A stretch of DNA of 64,000 nucleotides, taken from contig NZ_CP025116.1 in assembly GCF_002831625.1 (NCBI RefSeq), positions 558,001 through 622,000 on the forward strand, given 5' to 3'. The translations under genes and the position numbers were made by a program. The stretch comes from Nonlabens sp. MB-3u-79. GTDB taxonomy: Bacteria > Bacteroidota > Bacteroidia > Flavobacteriales > Flavobacteriaceae. Positions within the stretch are counted from its first letter, which is position 1; each line of letters opens with the position of its first letter. Positions 1 through 9,219 of this stretch are shown here, in pieces. The notes beneath the pieces are model-generated. The model did not search any database and was not told the DNA's origin. It saw only the letters and a list, made by a program, of their open reading frames with translations.

Positions 1-1532
1 GTCAAGTAGGTAATCAAACCCTTATCTGAAGACAGTGCATATTTGGATCTTGTTGTATATGCTATATTTTCTGTTTGACGTCTTTGTATGGTACCTGTAC
101 AAGACATATCTTCACTTAAGTTTACGTTTATTGCTGTTATTTCCCTAGAAGTTTTTTCATTTTTGAGACTGATCCATCGAGAGGTTCCATTCTCTCCTAT
201 CAGTCTTCCTTGCCAGTTGATAACTCTTAAAGGTAAAATATTAGGCGCAGTAAATGGCTCTGTAGCATCCAGTAGGTAAAATAAACCGTCTATATTTACA
301 TGAGCAATAACATAATTAAACCCATCATTAGTAGGAAATAAAGGGATCCCATTGTTTTTAGAACTTATCAAAACTGGGTTAACTTGAATACCTGCCTTAC
401 GCAACATGGATACGAGTAACAAATTGATATCGGCAACGTTTCCAGAACCTTTGTTATAAGCTTCTTTTATTCCCTCCATGGCATACTTGCCATAATAATC
501 GTTCCATTTCACTTTCGATTTAACCAATTGAAAAATGGCCGAAGTTTTTTCAACATCACTTTGCAGACCATTCAATGCCTCCTTTAAATCATTTTTATAA
601 AAACCAGTTCGATTCAATTGGCCACCAAAATTTACGTCGTCCGAAATGGTTTTGGCAACGGCTTCCCAAGTGGTACTATAATTTTCAATAGGAGAATTAG
701 GAAATCTAGTACCTGATAATTCCACAATCATTTTGGACCTATAATTATCAAGATTGCCAGACATAGGTTCTGCTTCAATAGCCGGAACATTTTTTTCAAA
801 AAGAGTATATATCTGGTTAACCATAGTTACCTTTTCATTTGAAAAATTGGTTGTTGCTACATTGCTGTTATATGTTCTTGTTTTTGAATTAAGATTAACA
901 GTTCTATTCATTGATATTGTTTCAAATTTTGGAGTAAAAGAGGCACGAGGATTAAATAAGACATTATAGAGGTAGTACTCTACCATTTCAACCTTTACAT
1001 TTAAATTTAAGATAGGAATCTCATATTGCAGGTTGATGTCATCAATCTGTGGAAATGGAGAGGTTATAACATATGTATATTCTATCACTGAACCTGCACG
1101 AACATTAGGCATTGTAAATGTTTCTGTTTTCCATCGATCGTCTAACTCATTATCAAATACTCCAGAGCTTTTCAATTTAGTTCTAAGTACTTCTCCATTA
1201 ACAAGGTTAAAAGTAGCTCCTTTTAACCCCTTAAGTTTTTCCCTAGTTTTACTGTTTCTATTCCACAATCGAATCTTTTTTGTGGCAAAATCAATTCCCT
1301 TTTCATTATTAATTTTTATCCGTTCACGAACTTCACGTTTTTGAATAAAACCTTTTCCCTGGACGTAATCAAAATTAATATGTACATTCCTATAAATTAA
1401 AATTGCGTCATGTTCTAAAGAATCAATAGCGTTTAATTCAAAGTCCGTACTTGAAATTTCTCCAAATTTCATATCTTGGGAATAGCCTAAAATACTGAAA
1501 ATCAATGCTAAAAATGATAATTTTATCCTCAT
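1..1532 (-). CDS. DUF3857/transglutaminase-like secreted protein, paralogue A (3' end outside window)
   Basis: The reading frame is open from an ATG at 1532 to the left edge, so about 510 N-terminal residues are visible and the C-terminus is missing. It begins with a signal peptide (MRIKLSFLALIFSILGYSQ), followed by a DUF3857 region with the motifs NEKGIDFA and GSVIEYTY, then a transglutaminase-like region with GNVADINLLL, YVIAHV and YLLDATE. The His and Asp of a transglutaminase triad are present, but the position expected for the catalytic Cys lies in GNVAD and holds no Cys. It closely resembles the next gene downstream in coordinates, so the two are recent duplicates. Probably exported to the periplasm or envelope; the molecular function is unknown. 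Confidence 0.85.
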   Translation of the reverse strand, partial: MRIKLSFLALIFSILGYSQDMKFGEISSTDFELNAIDSLEHDAILIYRNVHINFDYVQGKGFIQKREVRERIKINNEKGIDFATKKIRLWNRNSKTREKLKGLKGATFNLVNGEVLRTKLKSSGVFDNELDDRWKTETFTMPNVRAGSVIEYTYVITSPFPQIDDINLQYEIPILNLNVKVEMVEYYLYNVLFNPRASFTPKFETISMNRTVNLNSKTRTYNSNVATTNFSNEKVTMVNQIYTLFEKNVPAIEAEPMSGNLDNYRSKMIVELSGTRFPNSPIENYSTTWEAVAKTISDDVNFGGQLNRTGFYKNDLKEALNGLQSDVEKTSAIFQLVKSKVKWNDYYGKYAMEGIKEAYNKGSGNVADINLLLVSMLRKAGIQVNPVLISSKNNGIPLFPTNDGFNYVIAHVNIDGLFYLLDATEPFTAPNILPLRVINWQGRLIGENGTSRWISLKNEKTSREITAINVNLSEDMSCTGTIQRRQTENIAYTTRSKYALSSDKGLITYL

Positions 1533-1719
1533 TAATTAAATTTTAATATAGCTTTAGGTGAGCTCCGTTTCTAAGTGTTTTTTATGATGGCCTTCAAAAA
1601 AGATAAATTTATGTACAATACTAGTTACCACTACCTATTCAAAAGCAATCAAATAGTAGCTCGTCCATTAAAACACCGTACTTCTTGGACTTTATCTCGA
1701 CAAAAGCAACTGCGATACC

Positions 1720-3744
1720 TCAATTCTTCTTTCCGATCTTTCTTAAGACTATTTTTTCTGCGTCTTTTTCTACCATAGAAATAAAAAATTCTCTGAAAGA
1801 CTCATAGTTTTCCGGCTCGATCAGATAAATATTTAAATCAAAGTCTGCCACAGTACTTATGAAGCCATTAGCTTCATCAACCGTATACGTGTAAGTTCCT
1901 AGCCCATCATTATAAACAAATTTGACACTTTCAGGCATGGTCTCTACAACGAAGCCATCCGGGATTTTTAAATTCACAATAGTTTTAGTCGAAACTGGAT
2001 AACTTAAATCTAAAGGATGCAAACGCTTTTCTAATTTGAAAGGATTCTCTTCATTAGCTTCATGCAGCAATGGTGTAACAAACAGCTTACCTCCTATATT
2101 CTCTGCGGCACTAGTAACAGTTCCATCAAATGAAACCAAGAGAGGAGCATCATCTATATCCATATTTTGAGTTTCTATATTTGAAATCTCCATACTATCA
2201 TCTCCACTATTCAAACTGCTTTGCATTGCAGTCAATTTTGAATCTGAGTATTTCTTACGCAGATTCAAAGCTAAATATTTAGTCAACCTTTTTTGAACGG
2301 TAACATCAACTTCATTATCGGCATTAAACACCCCACTAATCAATGTTATTTCTTTGGATTCCTTGCTTGGAAATAATGGTATCCATTTAGATTTTCCCTC
2401 TTCTGCTATTAACCTTCCTTGCCAGTTCATAACCCTTAAAGGTAAGACGTTTAAGGCAGTGTGCTCTTCAGTAGCGTCTAGCAAATAGGTGTTGTCTCCA
2501 TCTTGCACATGTGCTATAACATAATTAAAACCGTCTTGAGTCGGGAAAAACGGAATTCCGTTATCTTTAGTGCTCACCAAAACTGGAGATGCGTCTATTC
2601 CCGCATTATTAAGCATGGCAACTAGTAATAGGTTAATATCTCCCACATTCCCAGATCCTTCTTCGAAAGCATCTTTCACTCCATTTTTTGCATATTTACC
2701 GTAATAACCATCCCATTTCACCTTTCTTTTGACAAAGTTTAAAATGGCCTCTGTCTTTTCTTTATTGGTCTTCAAATCTTTAATTAGTGCTTCTAAATCA
2801 TCCTCAAAAAAACCCGAAGAATTTAACTGCTCCCCAAAGTTTTTACTCCCCAAAATATTGGAAGAAACTACCTCCCAAGTACTAGAGTATTCATTAAAAC
2901 CACCACGAGACTGTGTGCTGGATATTAATTCAATAATAATTTCTGATCTGTAATTATTCATATTTCCAGCCATAGGCTCTGGCTTAAGGGCAGGAATATT
3001 GAAGTCCTTAAATTCTATGATACGAGTGCTTAATTCATAAGTACTACTGCTAAAGCTAGTGTTACTTATATAATCATTAGATCGTTCAGATGAGCTTTTA
3101 GTATACTCAGTTTTACCAACATTAAAATCAATTTTAGGGATATACTTTGCTCTAGGATTATAATGCATTTGATATTTGAAACGGTCCAACCATACCATTC
3201 TTACATCTATATTTAAGATAGGTACCGCATATTGAAGAATTATATCATCAATTACAGCATACGGCGATTCGATCTCGTAGGTATATTCTATTACTGACCC
3301 TGTTTTTGCATCGGGCATTGTAAATGATATAACTCTAAGTTGATCGCTCGTATCTTCCTCAAACACTCCAGATTTTCTGAGTTTTTTCCTTTTTACTTCA
3401 CCATCAATTAAATTATAGGTTGCCGCTTCCAAGTTTTTAAACTTTTCAGCTTTACTACCATCATTCACATATAATGGAACCTGCTTTGTAGCGTATGCCA
3501 AACCAGCTTCATTATTGATTTTTATCCTCTCGTGTATTGTTCTAGTTTGAGTAAGACCACTTTGTTGACTAATGCTAAAATCGATGTGCTCTTTTTTTAA
3601 TATCACCACCGCGTCTGGCTGTTCTTTAACATACTTTGCTTCTAAAGTAAAATCTATAGCTTCTACTTCTCCATACTCTAAATCTTGAGCGTTTATTTGA
3701 ATCGATAAAAGTGTGATGATAAGAATCCCTAAGTATTTTTTCAT
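1720..3744 (-). CDS. DUF3857/transglutaminase-like secreted protein, paralogue B
   Basis: 674 residues. A signal peptide ends near INAQ at residue 19. DUF3857 follows (about 55-215), then a transglutaminase-like fold (about 325-430) and a C-terminal beta-rich region. The triad region reads GNVGDINLLL near residue 365, YVIAHV near 410 and LLDATEE near 422. His and Asp are kept, but the nucleophilic Cys is absent, as in paralogue A. The gene lies 4 nt downstream of the third family member (stop of the upstream gene 3749, start here 3744), so those two are surely cotranscribed. Likely a catalytically inactive, structural or binding member of the family; no substrate can be named. Confidence 0.88.
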   Translation of the reverse strand: MKKYLGILIITLLSIQINAQDLEYGEVEAIDFTLEAKYVKEQPDAVVILKKEHIDFSISQQSGLTQTRTIHERIKINNEAGLAYATKQVPLYVNDGSKAEKFKNLEAATYNLIDGEVKRKKLRKSGVFEEDTSDQLRVISFTMPDAKTGSVIEYTYEIESPYAVIDDIILQYAVPILNIDVRMVWLDRFKYQMHYNPRAKYIPKIDFNVGKTEYTKSSSERSNDYISNTSFSSSTYELSTRIIEFKDFNIPALKPEPMAGNMNNYRSEIIIELISSTQSRGGFNEYSSTWEVVSSNILGSKNFGEQLNSSGFFEDDLEALIKDLKTNKEKTEAILNFVKRKVKWDGYYGKYAKNGVKDAFEEGSGNVGDINLLLVAMLNNAGIDASPVLVSTKDNGIPFFPTQDGFNYVIAHVQDGDNTYLLDATEEHTALNVLPLRVMNWQGRLIAEEGKSKWIPLFPSKESKEITLISGVFNADNEVDVTVQKRLTKYLALNLRKKYSDSKLTAMQSSLNSGDDSMEISNIETQNMDIDDAPLLVSFDGTVTSAAENIGGKLFVTPLLHEANEENPFKLEKRLHPLDLSYPVSTKTIVNLKIPDGFVVETMPESVKFVYNDGLGTYTYTVDEANGFISTVADFDLNIYLIEPENYESFREFFISMVEKDAEKIVLRKIGKKN

Positions 3745-3748
3745 TTCC

Positions 3749-5650
3749 TTATTTTAATTTAATTATTCCTTTTGATTGATCTGCTTTAGCTATTTTTTTT
3801 CTGAAAGATCTGTAGCTAGAGTAATCTCCACTAGTAAATTTTCCATTCTTCATCATTAATTCTCTTTTTACCTCTATAACTCCATCTTCCTTTGCAATAA
3901 TCTTGAGTGAATAGTGACCAAATTTAGTATCTATTTCTACCGATTCTGGCATGACGTCTATTTTGTATTCTAATGGGGTTTTAATGAAATAATGATCTTT
4001 ATCTATATAACCTCGATCAATTTCAAAATCTAATTTCCTATCTACCATCTTTTTAGGAATGGCCGTTGTACGATTAAATACCACTGGTTGAAATAAGAGT
4101 AAATCTCCAGCTTTAGAACTGTATTTATCTACCTCAACTTCCAATTCTTCCGTGTACAATACTTTATCCTTATCGTTATTTAAAAGATGACTTATAACAG
4201 ATACTCCATTCAAATGATCCCAATATTGCTGGTAATAAGATTTTAATTCCTTATTTGAATATCCATCCAGTTGATCTTTAAAAGAGTACTGATACCCACT
4301 TACCTGTTGCTTGATGGCTCCAGTTAGGCTGCCATCTGCTTTTAATTCTATCTGAGCTTCAGCATATTGCAAATTTCCCTCTGTGGGATACACCGTGGTA
4401 TGTACGATCTCACCGCCATCATCTGTTATCACCAAAGCATCTCTATCGTCGGTAAATCCAGCTATAAATCCAAAAGGATTTGTTTTGCTGGTACACTCTA
4501 GCCAAACATCTTTTTCTCCGTTTAACTTTGGAAGTACTAGGACGACATGGTTCCCCTGTGTGGAGGAAAACGACTTATCTATATTTCTAATGTTTGAACC
4601 TCCATAAATAACAGCATAATTTGCCTTCACACCTACTTCATGCATCAACGCTTTTGCATAATTGGACAATCCCTTACAATCGCCATATGCTAGTGTATGA
4701 ACCTCTGTTGCACTTATAGGTTTCCACCCACCTATTCCTACTTGGACGCTTATATAACGGGATCGATCTTGCATATATTGATATACTATTTTTGCTTTTT
4801 CAATATCCGTTGTTGCTCCTGAGGTAAGTGTTTTAATCTCTTCTCTGACGTCATCACTTAGGTCCCCTACATCGTGGAGCAAATTATCATTCATCCATTT
4901 ACCAAAATCAGTCCACTCCTCGTTGCTCCCTTCCACACCTTCCATGCTGAATCTTTGTAAAGCGACTTTCACTAAAGGACCATAAGTATGAAAGTCTGGA
5001 CTATATACCTCTGATTTTATCGCTGGTATATCTGTTGCTTTATAGTTTAAAAACCCTAATTTTTCGATGGAAAAATCTTCTAGATGAGACTCCTTAAATT
5101 TAACCTCTACATCAGAGTTATTAATAACTTTGTAAGTAGAAGACTCTGTGCTGGTATGAAAGTATTCCACAGGTGACCAACTAGGTATAAAAGCGGTTGA
5201 TTTCAATTGTAGAGTAGATGTATAATGAATGGTAAAAGGGTAGTCTATGGGTAGGTAATTTAAATACTTAACCCTGTTATCACTATATAATGTCCCGCTT
5301 GAAACAGCACTTTGATCATTAAAATCATTTTTTCTAATTTCTTTAGTTTCAGCTCCAAAACTATTGTAAATAACCGCATTCATTTTCTTAATACGCCTGT
5401 TAGCGTCATAGGACTCTATGGCTTGAATATCACGCATTCCAGACTCGTTGAATACGGTCACTATTCTATCAGTCTCAATGTCAACGTCGTCATAATCATT
5501 GATAATTATGGTGACGTCATTTTTTCTTATGACTGCATTTGCATTTACTTTTAATGGATCTGGAATAGTGAAAGATGTAAACAGCTCTTCTTGCGATAAA
5601 GCTAGTTGAAACACTAAAAGACAAACAGCTAGAATAGTAATATTTTTCAT
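3749..5650 (-). CDS. DUF3857/transglutaminase-like secreted protein with intact catalytic Cys, paralogue C
   Basis: 633 residues with a signal peptide (cleavage after about residue 19, ALSQ). A DUF3857 domain is followed by a transglutaminase core near residues 290-390. Cys325 sits in YGDCKG and His368 in GNHVVLV; the third position reads WLECTS, with Glu where Asp is usual. Unlike its two downstream paralogues, this protein keeps the nucleophile and could be an active thiol enzyme (transamidase or protease-like). First gene of the DUF3857 run; about 70 nt separate it from the dtd stop codon. The ATG at 5650 gives a good signal peptide. Confidence 0.88.
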   Translation of the reverse strand: MKNITILAVCLLVFQLALSQEELFTSFTIPDPLKVNANAVIRKNDVTIIINDYDDVDIETDRIVTVFNESGMRDIQAIESYDANRRIKKMNAVIYNSFGAETKEIRKNDFNDQSAVSSGTLYSDNRVKYLNYLPIDYPFTIHYTSTLQLKSTAFIPSWSPVEYFHTSTESSTYKVINNSDVEVKFKESHLEDFSIEKLGFLNYKATDIPAIKSEVYSPDFHTYGPLVKVALQRFSMEGVEGSNEEWTDFGKWMNDNLLHDVGDLSDDVREEIKTLTSGATTDIEKAKIVYQYMQDRSRYISVQVGIGGWKPISATEVHTLAYGDCKGLSNYAKALMHEVGVKANYAVIYGGSNIRNIDKSFSSTQGNHVVLVLPKLNGEKDVWLECTSKTNPFGFIAGFTDDRDALVITDDGGEIVHTTVYPTEGNLQYAEAQIELKADGSLTGAIKQQVSGYQYSFKDQLDGYSNKELKSYYQQYWDHLNGVSVISHLLNNDKDKVLYTEELEVEVDKYSSKAGDLLLFQPVVFNRTTAIPKKMVDRKLDFEIDRGYIDKDHYFIKTPLEYKIDVMPESVEIDTKFGHYSLKIIAKEDGVIEVKRELMMKNGKFTSGDYSSYRSFRKKIAKADQSKGIIKLK

Positions 5651-5720
5651 ACAAGACCAAAGAAAGTGATTTTTGAGGTACTTCCCATCAAAATTACCTT
5701 TTGATAACCCAAAAAATAGA

Positions 5721-6170
5721 TTATCTGCCTTTACTATCCAATATAATAGTCACCGGACCGTCATTGATCAATTGTACTTTCATATCAGCTCCAAATATTC
5801 CAGCAGCTATTTCTTTGTTCAGATTTCGCGAAAGCGTGCTTATAAAAGCATCGTATAAAGGCACGGCTACCTCTGGTCTTGCAGCCTCTGTATAACTAGG
5901 ACGGTTGCCCTTTTTTGTGCTGGCAAATAAGGTGAATTGGGAAATGACTAAGACCTCTGCATCCATATCTTGAATGCTTAAATTCATCTTGTCGTTTGCA
6001 TCAGAGAAAATCCTCATGCCTACTGTTTTACCGACCAGCCAGTCGATGTCTTCTTGCCCGTCTTCATGGGTAATACCTAATAAAATAAGCAAGCCTTTTT
6101 TAATGGCTCCATGAACAGTTCCATCTATAGTTACACTTGCTTCACTAACTCTTTGAACGACTATTCTCAC
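5721..6170 (-). CDS. dtd: D-aminoacyl-tRNA deacylase
   Basis: 149 residues, the normal length for the family. It hydrolyses D-aminoacyl-tRNA (and Gly mischarged on tRNA-Ala), protecting cytoplasmic translation. Seen directly: the N-terminal MRIVVQRV, the SQFTLFA motif with the catalytic-site Thr, and the C-terminal NDGPVT motif holding the Gly-cisPro dipeptide that gives chiral selectivity. The start codon is GTG, overlapping the rsgA stop by four bases (GTGA), so the two genes are translationally coupled. A degenerate copy of the dispersed 16-bp palindrome lies inside the gene at 5821-5836, read as TLSRN. Confidence 0.96.
   Translation of the reverse strand: MRIVVQRVSEASVTIDGTVHGAIKKGLLILLGITHEDGQEDIDWLVGKTVGMRIFSDANDKMNLSIQDMDAEVLVISQFTLFASTKKGNRPSYTEAARPEVAVPLYDAFISTLSRNLNKEIAAGIFGADMKVQLINDGPVTIILDSKGR
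5821..5836. repeat. Degenerate copy of the 16-bp palindrome (2 mismatches)
   Basis: Reads AGATTTCGCGAAAGCG against the consensus CGCTTTCGCGAAAGCG; the 10-bp core TTTCGCGAAA is intact. It lies inside dtd and is translated in the third possible frame (Leu-Ser-Arg). Confidence 0.75.
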
Positions 6171-7174
6171 GGTTGTATTTGATGTTTATCCTGACGGTAA
6201 TTATCTTCATCACCTTTGATGATTTGTACATAACTCTCGTAACGGCTCACGACCATATTGCCATTTTCCACAGCCTCTTTTACCGCACATTTAGGTTCTT
6301 CTATATGCATGCAATTGTGAAATTTACATTGCTGCTTCAACTCGTAGATTTCAGGGAAATAATCACCTATTTCCTCTTTTTCCATATCTACTACCCCAAA
6401 GCCTTTGACACCTGGGGTGTCAATTAAACGTGCGCCAAAGTCCAAATCAAACATCTCTGCAAACGTAGTGGTATGTTGTCCCTGCTTGTGTTGTTCTGAG
6501 ATTTGTTTGGTTTTTAACTGCAATCCAGGCTGCACCGCATTAGCTAGGGTGCTTTTTCCAGCACCACTATGACCGGCAAACATGCTGGTCTTGCCTTTCA
6601 TCTTTTCTTTAATTAAATCGATGTTCTTACCCGTCTCAGCACTTATGGCTATACATTCATAACCTATAGATTTATAAAGGCTCATCAAGTACCTTACCTC
6701 ATCCAGCTCTGTCATGGTAAGTAATTCTTCTCCAGTTTCTGGGTCGATAATGACATCGCCTTGATCGTCGTTATAGGTGTCTACTTTGTTAAAAGCAAGT
6801 ACTACAGGAATATGATAGGCTTCAGCAGTGACTAGAACTCGGTCAATAAAAGAAGTAAACGTAGGCGGATTGTTTAAGGTCACCAGTAAGAATACCTGAT
6901 CTATATTTGCCGCAATAATATGTGTTTGCTTTGATAAATTCACCGACTTCCTGACGATGTAATTGTCACGTTCATGAATCACATTAATGATCCCTATTTC
7001 TTCATCTCCTTTTTTCTCAATTTCAAAATCTACTTGATCCCCTACAGCAACAGGATTGGTGCTTTTAATTCCTTGCAAACGGAATTTACCCTTTATCCTA
7101 CAGGAGTAAAATGCACCGTCAGTGCCTTTTACTTCATACCAACTTCCAGTAGATCTATATACGGTTCCAGTCAT
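6167..7174 (-). CDS. rsgA: Ribosome small subunit-dependent GTPase RsgA
   Basis: About 335 residues. A circularly permuted GTPase that acts in 30S subunit maturation. Order of parts: an OB-fold N-terminus (GSWYEVKG, RIKGKFRL), NKVD (G4), GHSGAGKST (P-loop), DTPGVKGFG (G3), then a C-terminal zinc knuckle with CKFHNCMH and a later Cys. A longer frame begins at a TTG at 7204, but that TTG is part of a -7 box (TAATTTTG, minus strand 7209 to 7202), and family members begin at MTGTVY, so I place the start at the ATG at 7174. Overlaps dtd by 4 nt. Confidence 0.95.
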   Translation of the reverse strand: MTGTVYRSTGSWYEVKGTDGAFYSCRIKGKFRLQGIKSTNPVAVGDQVDFEIEKKGDEEIGIINVIHERDNYIVRKSVNLSKQTHIIAANIDQVFLLVTLNNPPTFTSFIDRVLVTAEAYHIPVVLAFNKVDTYNDDQGDVIIDPETGEELLTMTELDEVRYLMSLYKSIGYECIAISAETGKNIDLIKEKMKGKTSMFAGHSGAGKSTLANAVQPGLQLKTKQISEQHKQGQHTTTFAEMFDLDFGARLIDTPGVKGFGVVDMEKEEIGDYFPEIYELKQQCKFHNCMHIEEPKCAVKEAVENGNMVVSRYESYVQIIKGDEDNYRQDKHQIQP

Positions 7175-7201
7175 TAATCGAGTTGTGTGTTCTTCATCAA
7201 A

Positions 7202-7209
7202 CAAAATTA
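7202..7209 (-). promoter_or_regulatory. -7 box of the rsgA-dtd promoter
   Basis: Minus strand TAATTTTG fits the Bacteroidota -7 consensus TAnnTTTG and lies 28 nt before the rsgA ATG. No clear -33 TTTG is visible at the usual spacing. Confidence 0.5.
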
Positions 7210-7241
7210 AGGTTTTTAGAGGTAGTAGAGGGTTTGAAAAT

Positions 7242-7275
7242 AAAAAGGGGTAGAATTAATTCTGCCCCTTTTTTT
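7242..7275 (-). terminator. Terminator of the aromatic amino acid operon
   Basis: A hairpin with AAAAAGGGG and CCCCTTTTT arms around an AGAATTAATTCT inner stem, 12 nt after the DAHP synthase stop codon on the minus strand and flanked by T-runs on both strands. It separates the operon from the rsgA promoter. Confidence 0.85.
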
Positions 7276-7286
7276 AATCCTTATAA

Positions 7287-8369
7287 TTAATTATTAATCA
7301 CCTTTTCTTGGTGTATAATAGATTCTTGATGCACGGCTTTAAAAACCCGGAGAATAAACTCTTCACTTAATCCGTGTTCCTGTCCATCCAATATCATTTT
7401 ACCAAGAATCTCATTCCATCTTTTGGATTGCAAAATAGCTACGTTACGTTCTTTTTTCAAAGCACCAATCGCGTCTGCAGTTTTCATTCTCTTACCTAAT
7501 GTTTTAATAATAGAATTGTCGATCACATCTATTTGAGCCCTTAAAACACCTAATTTAGATTGGTATCCAGCTTCATCATCTTGCTCTTTTCTAATACGCA
7601 AATCTTTAAAAATTTGCATCAAGGCGGTTGGTGTTACTTGTTGAGCAGCATCGCTCCAAGCATTATCTGGGTCATAATGTGTTTCAATCATCAATCCGTC
7701 AAAGTTTAAGTCGAGAGCGGTTTGAGAAACTTCAAGAATCATATCTCTTTTTCCGGTAATATGTGAAGGATCACAAATCAATGGAATATCTGGATACTTC
7801 GTCTGGAAATCTACCGCTATTTGCCATTCTGGATTGTTGCGGTATTTTGATTTATCATAAGTAGAGAAGCCTCTATGGATCACTCCTAATTTCTTGATGT
7901 TTGCCGTATGCAAACGTTCCACAGCCCCTATCCACAAAGCCAGATCAGGATTTACTGGATTTTTTACCAGCACTACCTTATCCGTTCCTTGTAACGCATC
8001 AGCAATTTCTTGAACAATAAATGGACTAACAGTAGATCGAGCACCTATCCATAAAAGGTCTATGTCATGTTCTAAAGCCAACTCTACGTGAGCTCGGTTT
8101 GCTACTTCTGTGGCGGTTAAAAGACCTGTTTCAGCTTTTGCCTTTTGCAGCCATTTAAGACCCATAGCTCCTACTCCTTCAAAGTTTCCTGGGCGTGTTC
8201 TAGGCTTCCATATTCCTGCACGTAAGTAAGTAACGTCCGTATCTTTTAACTCATGTGCAATTTTAAGCACTTGGCCTTCTGTTTCTGCGCTGCATGGTCC
8301 AGCAATAACTATGGGATGCTCCAGTTGGTGAGCGTCTAACCAGTTTCTGAATTCCTTCTTATTTTCCAT
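7287..8369 (-). CDS. aroF: Bifunctional DAHP synthase / chorismate mutase
   Basis: 360 residues. The N-terminal ~265 residues form a DAHP synthase of the class that resembles KDO8P synthase (GPCSAETEGQ near the N-terminus, KPRTRPGNFEG, RGFSTYDKSKYRN, CDPSHITGKRD). It condenses phosphoenolpyruvate with erythrose 4-phosphate. The last ~85 residues are an AroQ-type chorismate mutase (LGVLRAQIDVIDN, KERNVAILQ). The fusion places the first and the branch-point steps of the pathway in one protein. A TTG six bases upstream would add two residues; the ATG at 8369 is preferred. It overlaps the tyrA stop by 11 nt and is the last gene of the operon, followed by a strong terminator. The symbol is by function; aroG or aroA are also used. 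Confidence 0.93.
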   Translation of the reverse strand: MENKKEFRNWLDAHQLEHPIVIAGPCSAETEGQVLKIAHELKDTDVTYLRAGIWKPRTRPGNFEGVGAMGLKWLQKAKAETGLLTATEVANRAHVELALEHDIDLLWIGARSTVSPFIVQEIADALQGTDKVVLVKNPVNPDLALWIGAVERLHTANIKKLGVIHRGFSTYDKSKYRNNPEWQIAVDFQTKYPDIPLICDPSHITGKRDMILEVSQTALDLNFDGLMIETHYDPDNAWSDAAQQVTPTALMQIFKDLRIRKEQDDEAGYQSKLGVLRAQIDVIDNSIIKTLGKRMKTADAIGALKKERNVAILQSKRWNEILGKMILDGQEHGLSEEFILRVFKAVHQESIIHQEKVINN

Positions 8370-9219
8370 TTTCAATTCCTTTCAGTATCGTTTTAATTCT
8401 ATTTGTTTGTTCCATATCATTAAATATGGCACTGTGATCGTCGTTTTTTACGCTTTCGCGAAAGCGAGACAAATTCTCAATATAGCCATCCAAACTAGCC
8501 AAAACATGCTCTTTATTCTGTGCAAATATAGGCGTCCACATGGCCGGCGAACTCTTTGCCAGTCGTACGGTACTTTCAAATCCGCTGCCGGCGAGATCAA
8601 AGATATCCCGCTCATTTTCTTCCTCCTGTATCACCGTCTTTCCCAACATAAAACTAGATATGTGAGATAAATGAGACACGTAAGCAATATGCCGGTCGTG
8701 AGCCGCAGGTGTCATGTACCGCACTCTCATTCCCAGATGATCAAAGATCAGTTTTGCAATTTCTTGCAATTTAGAAGAGGTTTTCTCTACCTCACATACA
8801 ATTATGGTTTTCTTGACAAATAAATTAGCTATTGCCGCATCTGGTCCAGAAAATTCGGTTCCCGCAATAGGGTGTGCTGCTAGAAACTGGCTTCTATTTT
8901 TATGAGTTGCTACGCCATCACAAATCGCTCCTTTAGTAGAGCCTACATCAATAACCAAGGCGTTTTCAAGAATTACATCCAGCACCTGAGGCAATACTTT
9001 TAAAGTTGCATCTACAGGAATAGAAACGATCACCAGATCTGCAATTTTTAAGTCTTCCAGTTTTGCGATTTGGTCGATAATTCCATTTTCTTTTGCTTTT
9101 TGGGCATGTAGTTGATCTTTATCAATGCCGTACAAAACAGCCTCTGGATAATGCCTGCGCAAATCCATAAGCATCGAGCCCCCTATCAACCCAGTTCCTA
9201 TTAGAAAGATGTTTTTCAT
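8359..9219 (-). CDS. tyrA: Prephenate dehydrogenase
   Basis: 286 residues from the ATG at 9219. The N-terminal Rossmann motif is GTGLIGGS; further motifs are VIDVGSTKG, HPIAGTE and TPAAHDRH, all typical of NAD(P)-dependent prephenate dehydrogenases that make 4-hydroxyphenylpyruvate for tyrosine. No ACT domain follows, so feedback control by tyrosine must come from elsewhere, perhaps the upstream attenuator. A longer frame begins 60 nt earlier but lies inside the aminotransferase and does not match the family. ATGA overlap with the preceding aminotransferase gene. It contains a perfect copy of the 16-bp palindrome, read as RFRES near the C-terminus. Confidence 0.93.
   Translation of the reverse strand: MKNIFLIGTGLIGGSMLMDLRRHYPEAVLYGIDKDQLHAQKAKENGIIDQIAKLEDLKIADLVIVSIPVDATLKVLPQVLDVILENALVIDVGSTKGAICDGVATHKNRSQFLAAHPIAGTEFSGPDAAIANLFVKKTIIVCEVEKTSSKLQEIAKLIFDHLGMRVRYMTPAAHDRHIAYVSHLSHISSFMLGKTVIQEEENERDIFDLAGSGFESTVRLAKSSPAMWTPIFAQNKEHVLASLDGYIENLSRFRESVKNDDHSAIFNDMEQTNRIKTILKGIENGK
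8451..8466. repeat. 16-bp palindrome, perfect copy (in tyrA)
   Basis: CGCTTTCGCGAAAGCG, translated on the minus strand as Arg-Phe-Arg-Glu-Ser near the tyrA C-terminus. Confidence 0.97.

Noticed and set aside
8370..8375. TTG start two codons upstream for the DAHP synthase
   Set aside because: An ATG follows at once and fits the family start better.
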